From: Heliopora coerulea
Lineage: Eukaryota > Cnidaria > Anthozoa > Scleralcyonacea > Helioporidae
Assembly (NCBI GenBank): GCA_030142905.1
Contig: JASJOG010000202.1
Span: forward strand, 186,001 to 250,000
DNA length: 64,000 nucleotides
Direction of reading: 5' to 3'
Position 1 is the stretch's first letter. Each line of letters starts with the position of its first letter. Shown piece by piece: positions 56,202 to 64,000 of this stretch. The notes under the pieces were generated by a model. It did no database searches. It saw nothing but the letters and a program-made list of their open reading frames with translations, and had not been told where the DNA came from. A program made the translations under genes and the position numbers.

Positions 56202-57300
56202 TCAAAGATAAAAAAAATGAGAAGCGTCAGTGACAAGAGAAGGTTTATACTTTCCTTCTACATTATCAGTCATCTCCTTTAGTGTGTCATACAATGGGAC
56301 AAAAAGCTCTATAAATGTATGCAAACCCTCAATACGCTCAACCCATCTAGTTCGACAAACATCTACCAGCCTTCTCTTCTGAGTTTCTCTCTCAGAACTA
56401 TTGCATACGTTTTCCTCAAAAGGCATATCACGTGTCTGGGAAATATTGATAAAATTTGAAACATCTTTAACATGTTTCATCATGGTATTGATCTCAACAA
56501 CAGTCAAAGAATCACAAATGGCTAAATTAAGTCTATGGCTATAACAGTGGGTGTAAAGAGCTTTCTCATTAAGACGTAAAATATGAGCAGACAAACCATT
56601 GATGTGCCCAGCCACAGCACCTGCACCATCATACCCTTGTCCTCGACAATCATCAATAGATAAAGTAAGAACATTGAGGGATTCTAAGATTAACTTAGCA
56701 AGTTGCTCTCCGCTTAATCCCCACTTACACTGAAGAAATGCTATAAATTCTTCTCTAATATTCATATCAATGTCTACAAAGCGTAAGACAAGAGACATTT
56801 GCTCTCTATGAGAAGAGTCTGCAGCCTCATCAGCAATGATAGAAAAAAACTTGCTAGCCTTGACATCTTGAATGATCTGCTCACAGATCACCTGACCACA
56901 ACACTTTATAATTTTATTCTGGCTAGTCTTAGAAATATAGCTTTTGTTTTTACCACAATTTCTTAAATGATCCTCTAAAACTTTGTCACCTGACCGAACT
57001 CTAAAATTAAGTGATTCAACAAAATTACCAACTCCCCCAGTAGAGTAGCTGCCAACCTCTGGGTGGTATTTAGCATCATCACGATGACCTCGCAATGGCA
57101 AACCAAGACAACCACAAAAAACAACTGAATCTATAATTGGGGCAAGTTTCTTTCTATTGTCCTCAATTTCCTTTTTGAGGTTGGCATCCAAAATGACCTC
57201 TATAGGCTCTACTGCTCCTGACATTTGAGAAATTAAAGAAGTTAATATAGGGAAAGTACAAGCATGGAGGCCCATTTTCCCCTCCTGTACCATGCCAGGA
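56202..57300 (-). pseudogene. hAT/DUF4371 catalytic core of the OTU-hAT element
   Basis: From GLHACTFPILTSLISQ onward the frame carries a DUF4371-type hAT core: FCGCLGLPLRGHRDD, then KFFSIIADEAADSSHREQMS with a candidate catalytic Asp, then CRGQGYDGAGAVAGHINGLS with the second Asp, YTHCYSHRLNLAI, and VCRTRWVERIEGLHTF. The open frame runs without a stop to 56204. This arrangement is shared with ZMYM1-like and 52-kDa-repressor-like (THAP0-type) proteins, which are hAT-derived. The part of the open frame upstream of about 57300 is not the authentic reading: the real upstream sequence lies one frame away. Confidence 0.85.
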
Positions 57301-57545
57301 ATGGCGTTTAAAGGTAAAGGCTGCACCATTCCATCGGCGAAGGGGTTCAATAAACAATTTCTGGAGTTTTCCAGCTTTACCAGGAAAGCGATGTCCAAAT
57401 AGCACACATGATAAGCAATAAGCACCATCTTCAGAAGGAGAATAACAAAGCCAGGAATATAATTCTAGCCAATCATATCTAAAGCTTCTACCATTGGTCT
57501 TAGGAAAAGAATATTGTTTGTCTGGTCTGAAGACATTTTTAATAA
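57297..57545 (-). pseudogene. TTF-type zinc finger of the OTU-hAT element
   Basis: In the third minus frame: NVFRPDKQYSFPKTNG, then YDWLELYSWLCYSPSEDGAYCLSCVLFG, and WNGAAFTFKRH. The W-[LI]-x-Y-S-x-x-x-D-G-A-Y-C-x-x-C pattern with a later F-x-x-H is the TTF-type finger of hAT transposases, presumed to bind the TIRs. It follows the OTU exon after a +1 shift at about 57545 and precedes the catalytic core after another +1 shift at about 57300. Confidence 0.8.
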
Positions 57546-57547
57546 GA

Positions 57548-58430
57548 TTACAAATTTGATGTATTCATACCCTTCACCTTATCCTTGTACATTGCAACAT
57601 CAAAATTATTAGAGTTAGATTTTACTTCTTCACAACTGCTTTGTTGTGTTTCGTTTGAAGTGCTAGGTTGACTAAGTTGATCTAATTTATGAATATGAAG
57701 TTGTGTGGCAGAAGAAAAAGACTCATTATCTGCCTTATGAACTGTTGGGTTCACATTATGTTTTTCTGCTACCTTAAAAAAATTAGTGATACTAGTTGAT
57801 GGTTTATTTAAGGCTTTTTTAGGAACAATTGGAGGAAGTTTTTGTCTCTTGGATACTGTAGATGCCTGTGAAGCAGCTACAAACTTTCGTTTCTGTTGGT
57901 GTGCATGAAAAAGAAGAGGAACAAAATGATTTGGCTGAAAGGTTCCTCCAGGTGTAACAGTACCTTCATGGCAAAATAGAATATGAAGATCATCTAGATC
58001 TTTCTTAGCATTTAAACGTGGTTGAATCTTGCAGTTAAATAGTAATTTATATCTATACTCCCCACAATCAGGATAATAAGTAAAAATATTTCTATTTAAA
58101 ACAGAAGAGAGACCCAAAATGCAGAGAAATGATGACCATTTCTTATCACTACAATTTAAAATGGCCTCTTGTTTAACCAAATCATCCTTGGTAGAACCTG
58201 TGTCTAAGCTCTGCTTAGAAACAGACATGGGTAAAAGATTGTTAATACTTTTGCTGACGTACTCAGCATGCTCATTTACAGCAGACAAAAAGCAAGGATG
58301 TTGAGAATAAAAAGTAGCATTGATGAAAAGCTCAATTGATGTCAACATTCTTAAGGTTTGCACTAGACTATTGTCACCTACCAGTACCAAAGACACATAG
58401 CTATACAAGCAATTCCCAGTAGCATCTGAT
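57548..58430 (-). CDS. OTU-like cysteine protease domain exon of the OTU-hAT element
   Basis: The exon starts after TATCTTAG at 58430 and, joined to exon 1 (59005-59243), reads ALRSDATGNCLYSYVSLVLVG. This resembles the catalytic Cys box of OTU deubiquitinases (D-x-x-x-N-C-[LF]) with Cys at residue 87 of the joined protein. QTLRMLTSIELFINATFYSQHP follows, then WSSFLCILGLSSVLNRNIFTYYP, and FQPNHFVPLLFHAH with a candidate catalytic His at 248. After residue ~255 a basic linker (QQKRKFVAAS, VSKRQKLPP) and a Ser-rich stretch lead to the end of the frame at 57548. The next hAT domain is one frame away and only a few bases on, so both were probably once one protein. OTU enzymes remove ubiquitin; activity here is not shown. 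Confidence 0.7.
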
Positions 58431-59004
58431 CTAAGATAAACAAACAGGTATTGTGTAAGTTAAATATTGACCGATCTTTAAACTGGCTTCTCACTCTTAG
58501 CTATTGTAGTTTTATATACAAAAATGCCATGATCAGATATTCAAATTACAATTTATGCCTAAAAGATAAAGGATAAAACGTTTTTGTCCCGTACAGCCAG
58601 CGTCTGTGGATTATAAACATGAATTACAATTTTGTCTACATAACATCAACAGAAGAGATCGTATTACACCAAGCCATGCCATGTGCTATTGCCGTTCACG
58701 GTCTATTATTACGAGTCAACGAGACACAGTTTCATATACATTATAATTCGGTAGATATAGGTAATAACAAACTAATGTCAGTCCACAAAAAAGCATAAAC
58801 AAACGGCTATTTTGCTTGGTTCGCGGCAAATCTCATATACACTATATTAAGCTCTGAGTTTGACCGCAGTATTATGCAAATTTCGTCTCAAAATTGACGT
58901 TGGCATACACATTGTTTGGTTGTAAATAAGGCCGTGACAGGGCGCTCTGTTATAAACCACTATGATAATAGAAGTCAACTAGGGATAAAGTAGAGTATAT
59001 TTAC
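58431..59004 (-). other. Phase-consistent intron in the OTU-hAT gene
   Basis: The donor CCTAAG|GTAAAT (59004 downward) and acceptor TTATCTTAG (ending 58431) join AG to A to make an Arg codon and keep the OTU frame open. No feature was seen inside. Confidence 0.7.
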
Positions 59005-59243
59005 CTTAGGGCCGTACAAGATTTGTTCTTTTGGTCTCGAACATATTTGGGGATATACGACTCGGCACCAAAATTCCTGCTCAGGCAGAAGCTTGTATTG
59101 TTGATGGCACTCAGTAGCTCTTCTACAGAGCTCTTCCGCGAAGCGTCGATTCGCCTCAATAGATTGGCGTGGACCTCTTCAATGTATGGCCGATCGTTTC
59201 TCTCCAATGCGAACTTCAAGGCCTCGTAAATACTGCAAGACAT
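59005..59243 (-). CDS. Exon 1 of the OTU-hAT gene
   Basis: ATG at 59243 opens 79 codons plus two bases: MSCSIYEALKFALERNDRPY, a helical segment IEEVHANLLRRIDASRKS, then FGAESYIPKYVRDQKNKS. The phase matches the OTU exon exactly. The segment before the Cys box (Y-[IL]-P-x-Y-[VL]-R-D-Q) is what I remember preceding OTU-like domains in other cnidarian proteins. It starts 465 bp inside the right TIR end, so the promoter should lie between 59244 and 59708. Confidence 0.7.
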
Positions 59244-59799
59244 TGCAGTATATTCGTCTTATAATTTTCTGCGCTACTTGAATTAAACCTTTGCGGTCAA
59301 AGTTGCGATCAGAAAGCCTGCATTGATACAGTAATGCTGACCAGGCAGACGAACAGCTCACGGTGTGAATTAAGTCATGATCGGTCAAAAAAGAACAGCC
59401 AATGAGAACTCAGATATTTTTTGAATTGGCCAATCGGAGAGCTTGTATATGAGCCCTGATGCTCCAGACCGGTTAGAACTCCCCGGAAAGTGGTCAAAAT
59501 CACTGTAAACCAATCAAATGACTAGAATTCGACACCACGTTAGTCAAGATTCAAGGGAAAGACCGCTGTTTTGATTCAATATATTACTTTGCAGAAAGCT
59601 TCGTCGCTGCACGCAAATTTGAATAATTAATTTCAAAATTGAATAATTAACTGCGCAAATTTTACCTTAGTTGCTTGACCACTTTGACTACCCCTAGATC
59701 CGCCCTTGGCTACACCGTACATGGTCCGACTGAGGGTCAAATCAAACTCGGGCAATTTTTCAAAAGATGCAATATTCGGACAAATTGGGCCTGACACCC

Positions 59800-60065
59800 T
59801 TAACTAAAATGGGTTAACTACACCCCTGCCTAGGAGCCCATGTGCGGCTGGACTTTGATTGGTGAGACTCTTCTGAGACTCTATTCCCATCAACTCACTT
59901 TTTCCTTGAGGGAGGCGGGGGAGGAGCAGTCGCGAGGGCTCTTTTTTACTCGCTTGATTATCTTTTTTTAACGATGTTTTAACCAGCAAATCTGACATTG
60001 TGCTTGGTCGCTTGATCTGTCGACTGATATGGCTGATAACCCGAGAAATAAATGTTAGGTATTGG
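59800..60065. repeat. Dispersed repeat, copy 2
   Basis: Counterpart of 50885-51170. CTTGAGGGAGGCGGGGGAGGAG, AACGATGTTTTAACCAGCAAAT and GTGCTTGGTCGCTTGATCTG align with that copy. Confidence 0.5.
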
Positions 60066-60310
60066 CTGGCAAAGAGCTAACTTGAAATTCAGGTTGCCAA
60101 TATTGGTACTAAGGTAGATGAACGATTTTCAAGCTCGATACTCAGAAAATGATTTCTGAGCCCCAGAAGAGGGGGATCGAACCCACAACCTTCTGATTGA
60201 GCCACCGAGACTCAGATGATAAGCTAAGGTGCAAATTGGATATATATGTGCGAGCCAAGCGGAAGCCATGTGCGACCCATAGCGAAAGCCATATATAGTG
60301 GCTTTCGCTT

Positions 60311-60342
60311 GGGTCGCACACATATATATATATATATATATC
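60311..60342. repeat. (AT)n microsatellite inside the right arm
   Basis: A short pure AT run next to the apex of the hairpin; the left arm has only a few AT units. Confidence 0.8.
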
Positions 60343-60372
60343 GAATTTGCACCTTAGCTCGCCATCTGAGTT

Positions 60373-60441
60373 TCGGTGGCTCAATGGTTAGAGCGTCTAA
60401 CCGGTCATCAGAAGGTTGCGGGTTCGGTCCGTCTGGGGCTC
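60373..60441 (+). ncRNA. tRNA-like (SINE-head-like) sequence
   Basis: TGGCTCAATGG (60377-60387) followed by TTAGAGCG fits an RNA polymerase III A box and D arm. GGTTCGGTCC (60421-60430) fits a B box at proper spacing. The acceptor ends do not pair well and no functional anticodon arm is obvious, so this is tRNA-derived rather than a working tRNA gene. Confidence 0.55.
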
Positions 60442-60524
60442 AGAAATCATTTTCTGAGTATCGAGCTTGAAGATCGTTCATCTACCTTAATATATCCAAG
60501 CTCTCACGTTTCTCAGACATCAAA

Positions 60525-61859
60525 CCAATATCGGTACTACCTGCTGAAAAATCGGCTGATTACCGTCTAAATCGTATCAGGATTTATCGAACAGTCGATT
60601 TTCCATTTTCTCAATAGGCTCATTCGCAATGAAAGTACTGGAAAAGAAAAAACTGCACTGAAACTACTGGTAAATGTAACAGTGGATGGGTAAATTCAGG
60701 CCACGCAGATAGTTACAACTACGTTGTCAAATACAACAGAAAACCGCCACAACACTGTGACGCCTTACTAAGCCCTCTGCCATGTCACTCTGGTTCATCA
60801 ACAAGAATTCCCTTTGAAATCAAAATATCATAGTGCCGTCTGCTGTTCTTCTTGAGGAACGTTCCTATTTTTCCCGTGACACGATCATGAATGTTGACAC
60901 CTAAAATTCAAAAAATCAACATGAATGCGGATTGTTTTCACGGTGACTTTTCAAGGTAATTCTGCCTCCTCCACCACCACCAGCAGTCCCTCGCGATGTG
61001 TCATGGAAGGTCACAGCTAAACCAAGGTCCCCCAGATCTTGTTATAAATTTTACATAATCGTCGAAATAGACATGTTGACAATTTTACTAGTCAAACAGA
61101 TTAGCCCTGCCCCTTCACAAGTTAATGGCCATCTCATTAACACCTACAGTCACTTTACTTACCCATGTGGATGGTTGGAAGCTGACACGGATGTTCCCTG
61201 GTTTCCCACAGCAGTGCAGTGTCTTAGATCAGGTCTATGGCAAATTAAGGATTCCCAGCCCTGACCTGTCCACCAATGTCAGCACCCACTGTATCACATC
61301 AAGTACTTCTGTGGACTGTTAACTATTGCCAATGTAGATTGATGGATGGGGTAGTGGGGAAAGTTTCCCTTTATTGCAACTTATTTGCCAGTCTGCTTTC
61401 CAGCTGTCCCAGAGCATAATGTATAGCTCCCTGATAACTCTCTGTCATTTTATGCTCACACTCTAAAATCCATGCCTTGCATGCACCTTGTTAACCATGG
61501 TTATTAATAACCTCACTAACCCATTAAGGGGTAAGGGTGCACTTTAATATTGTCAAAGGGATGAGCCTTAACTCTTAAATGAGTTAATGGACCTTTTCCT
61601 TAACCCATCAAGGAGCAAGGGTGCACTACAGTATTTCACTCTGGCCAATGCCAGACAATTTTAATCATCAAAGGGATGAGCCCTGTCCCTTAATGATTTA
61701 ATACAGTACCAAAAAATTTTTTTAAAAAAAAAAATTAAGTCAGTGCTGAAAAAAAGGGAAATCAGAGTAAATTACTATTACTTGTTTTTGCACTGTCACC
61801 TTGAAACTGCCCTGTTCTCGATCTCAGCTAATCAGAATCAAGAAATTTTTTCATGCATA
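60525..61859. other. Non-coding stretch with two diverged direct repeats
   Basis: AACCCATTAAGGGGTAAGGGTGCACT near 61520 is repeated as AACCCATCAAGGAGCAAGGGTGCACT near 61603, each followed by TCAAAGGGATGAGCC. A CTCTGGCCAATGCCAGACAA unit near 61650 belongs to the dispersed motif also seen around 34-36 kb. No gene supported. Confidence 0.5.
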
Positions 61860-62354
61860 CAGTGGAACCCCGCTATAACATGCTTTGATATAATGTGTGA
61901 CTTGGTATAACACAGTGGATTCCTGGACCCCAAAGTTCTCATTACCAGTCCTCTGTGCAGGTTAATGTTACACATGTCAAACTTTGTTGCTGAAACAACG
62001 TTGAAAAAGGATTAAAAAAGCAAACAAAAATTTGTGGAAACACCATGTTAACGACAATAGTCTGTTTGGCTCAGTACAGTTACTGTACTCACCTGAAATA
62101 ACATACGAACACAATGGCATTTACCATGGATTGTTAATTCAAATGCAATTCCACATAAAGATATGAATTCCAATCAGATAATAACTGCAAATTCAAAATT
62201 CTGAATAGCATGTGACAACATCTACTGTAATTTGATTGTGGGGTTTGTTTAACATTAGCTTGGATTAGAGGTGTGTTTTGTTTTAACGCACTTCACTTAT
62301 ACCACGGTCTCCACAATGGGCCCTGTCAACAGCCTTATAAGGGGTGTTCCACTG
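61860..62354. mobile_element. pogo/mariner-like MITE (495 bp)
   Basis: CAGTGGAACCCCGCTATAA at the left and TTATAAGGGGTGTTCCACTG at the right are inverted repeats, bounded by TA on both sides (61858-61859 and 62355-62356). CAGTGGAACCCCG is a common terminus of Tigger/pogo-type elements in animals. There is no transposase frame. Confidence 0.8.
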
Positions 62355-62409
62355 TACTATCAACAACTTTAGACTGAGATAAAAAGTTCACTAGTGTTTG
62401 ATAAACCAG

Positions 62410-62489
62410 AATACACATTTAAGGAAAACAATATATTTTTTAAAAGCATACATACATAAAAAATATATCGTTTTCCTTAAATGTGTATT
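62410..62489. repeat. 80-bp perfect-end hairpin
   Basis: AATACACATTTAAGGAAAAC and GTTTTCCTTAAATGTGTATT are reverse complements. AATATATTTTTT/AAAAAATATAT extends the stem; the loop is AAAGCATACATACAT. Confidence 0.75.
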
Positions 62490-62708
62490 GACCTTGTTGC
62501 TACTGAGAAATTATGGTAAAACCAGAATACCCATCCAGACAGAATGGCATTTCTTCAGATGGGTTTAACTCCTTCCTGTAAACTGCTCTCTTATCATGAG
62601 TAAAATTAGTTGTATTAGCCTGAGTTTAACAAATAGAAATAGTTCAAGTGTCTCTGTGCTGCAATAGAAACATGAATGACATCATTTTAATAAGAAATGT
62701 GTCCACCC

Positions 62709-63348
62709 CAGTGAACTCAATTTCCATATCTGGAATGCTAACTGACCAATGAAAAGTGAAGCCAAGATGGCCACCCATGGAGGCCAATTTTGGACATCAG
62801 TTTCAGTCCCCTACACAACTTTTTACTCTTTTCTGAAGAGTTTTCTTTGAAAATACACACAAAATATTTCTTTAAAAGACAGAAACGAGTTTAAGAATTT
62901 TAAATACATTTCTACAAAGTCAAACTGAGTTACAGACTATATATTTTCCCAAAAATAAATTACCAAACTAATGAGAAACCTAACAAAACGGCCTCAAAAA
63001 ATTACTTTTGGAAACTACTAAGTGCTTGTCCTCTTTTTACTGTTAGTTTACCACTTTCAGACAATTTAGTGCACTTGTCAGGCCACACGGCAACAATGAA
63101 TCTTTTTAAATACTTGATAATGTAAAACTAGTCCAGTAATGTTTTGTTTGAACACTTTTTCTATGGTTGACAATGTTTTTGAAGCTGAACCAAACACAAA
63201 CTGAAAACTGAAAACTGAAAATAAAAGTCATGTAAAGGACTGAAACTGACATCCAAAATTCTCTCCATGGATGGCCATCTTGGCTTCACTTTTTGCACAT
63301 GCAAATGACTGGGAGTGAGCATTCCAGATATGGAAATTGAGTTCACTG
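62709..63348. mobile_element. hAT-type MITE family C, copy 2 (640 bp)
   Basis: The exact 8-bp duplication GTCCACCC lies at 62701-62708 and 63349-63356. The ends CAGTGAACTCAATTTCCATA and TATGGAAATTGAGTTCACTG are perfect inverted repeats, with GCCAAGATGGCCACCCATGG/CCATGGATGGCCATCTTGGC inside them. Aligns with 19698-20364. Confidence 0.9.
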
Positions 63349-63356
63349 GTCCACCC

Positions 63357-64000
63357 TTACTCTAATATAGAATGAAAATGATGTCAGTGCATTTCTGTTA
63401 TCTGCAGGAATATGTGGCTTGTTCTAACAGAGCATGAGTAGAATAACACATTATTTTATAAAAGATAATAAAAGACGTATCCTGACAGATAGGAGTTAAT
63501 ATTCTTTTGTGGCCATATCAATCCATCTTGCTTCATTCTATAATATATTCCAAACAAACAATTCTATGGAGGCTAACTGGTTCAAACTTTTGACATAATA
63601 GGAATTATTTTGACATACAGAAGCATGATATTAAGCACTTCATGGTCAACTGGACTCACTGCACCTCTCAAGTAAAAGAGTTAACTAATCATGAAGTACT
63701 GCATAGCATATGTCCTCATAATAATGGTTAACGATAAGTGTGTGATCCTGACTTAACCCTTTAATGCCCAGTGTCATTTATATAGGACACCTCTAAAACA
63801 AAAGAACAAAAGAATGGACTGAGCAAAAACAAAGGTAGAACAATGAACAAAAGAAATGAGTTTGGGCATTATAAAGTTGAGGAGGCTAAGGGGTTGTTTA
63901 TATGGAGCTGTGCCAGTCCTCTTGGTAAGGCTAGCCATAGCAAGAGAGCTGAATTTCACCTTGCTTTTTACGTGGGAATTTTCTGGCCATTCTAACAGGA
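63357..64000. other. Non-coding stretch to the window end
   Basis: From 63891 a GGGGTTGTTTATATGGAGC start resembles the element start at 54567, but the window ends before the other terminus. Confidence 0.4.

Larger units (their letters stand above)
54918..59708 (-). mobile_element. OTU-hAT transposon, complete boundaries (4.8 kb)
   Basis: GCTACACC occurs exactly at 54910-54917 and 59709-59716. Directly inside are inverted ends CAGGGGCGGATCCAGG (left) and the reverse complement of CAAGGGCGGATCTAGG (right). The 8-bp duplication is the hAT hallmark. Everything coding on the minus strand between 59243 and 55335 lies inside these boundaries: exon 1, an OTU-like exon, then a TTF zinc finger, DUF4371-type catalytic core and hAT dimerisation region. 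The coding part is now broken by two frameshifts and several stops, but the ends remain well matched. Confidence 0.85.
60111..60524. mobile_element. Tailed-hairpin insertion carrying a tRNA-like sequence (414 bp)
   Basis: Arms 60111-60290 and about 60300-60488 are reverse complements (AAGGTAGATGAACGAT against ATCGTTCATCTACCTT; GAAAATGATTTCTGAG; GCTAAGGTGCAAATT; GGCTTTCGCTTGGGTCGC near the apex). A 36-nt single-copy tail follows (60489-60524). CCAATATTGGTACT (60097-60110) and CCAATATCGGTACT (60525-60538) form a 14-bp target duplication with one mismatch. The left arm lacks about 27 bp of the tRNA-like part present in the right arm. Confidence 0.8.

Noticed and set aside
57300..57428. Start of the DUF4371 frame at 57428 as a true N-terminus
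   Set aside because: This stretch reads a TTF finger in another frame; the open frame upstream of 57300 is accidental.
60360..60420. CTGATGA...GAAAC on the minus strand as a hammerhead
   Set aside because: The words occur, but no GUH cleavage triplet or complementary stem I is placed correctly; the plus-strand tRNA-like reading explains the block better.

Overview
This is a eukaryotic, AT-rich, intron-bearing animal genome fragment. No operons or bacterial signals are present. The mixture of element families (Penelope-like elements with hammerhead-type motifs, a DIRS-type tyrosine-recombinase retroelement, Ty3/Gypsy, several hAT families, Crypton/DUF3504-like and THAP fragments, many MITEs) and the style of the few host proteins fit a cnidarian, most likely an anthozoan such as a stony coral. 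The organism assignment is inference from protein style, not from a search.

Host genes are few. An intact single-exon Tctex1-domain (dynein light chain) protein is at 10414-11667 (-). An intact single-exon EF-hand protein resembling a myosin essential light chain is at 23509-23955 (-). A decayed MFSD6-like membrane transporter with an intact last intron spans 47660-50357 (+). Isolated exon-like pieces (16734-16839 +, a THAP-type exon at 25299-25455 +, 25596-25834 +, 45424-45505 -) could belong to genes I cannot complete.

Most of the rest is mobile DNA. 1-9 kb: non-coding with MITEs and a 379-bp foldback. 9.9-10.3 kb: a tailed-hairpin Penelope-like insertion beside the Tctex1 gene. 13-15.4 kb: a decayed Ty3/Gypsy element. 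17-23 kb: several hAT-type MITEs. 27.8-28.9 kb: a Crypton/DUF3504 recombinase pseudogene. 29.2-31.9 kb: a 5'-truncated Penelope-like element with RT, GIY-YIG and a hammerhead ribozyme, followed by a second hairpin copy and a minisatellite (31.9-32.9 kb). 36.6-40.1 kb: a BED/hAT transposon with its transposase broken by one stop codon. 40.8-45.1 kb: a DIRS-type element carrying a small Penelope-like insertion. 54.9-59.7 kb: a complete hAT transposon (TIRs plus an exact 8-bp target duplication) whose gene begins with an OTU-like cysteine-protease domain and runs into a hAT transposase. 60.1-60.5 kb: a tailed hairpin containing a tRNA-like sequence. 61.8-63.4 kb: a pogo/mariner-like MITE and a hAT MITE.

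The two most unusual things are (a) the OTU-hAT transposon and (b) a recurring architecture of short insertions: a hairpin plus a 32-36-nt single-copy tail, flanked by 12-14-bp target duplications. At least three clear cases and one collapsed derivative lie in this one window; hammerhead-type motifs sit in two further hairpins and in the coding Penelope-like element.
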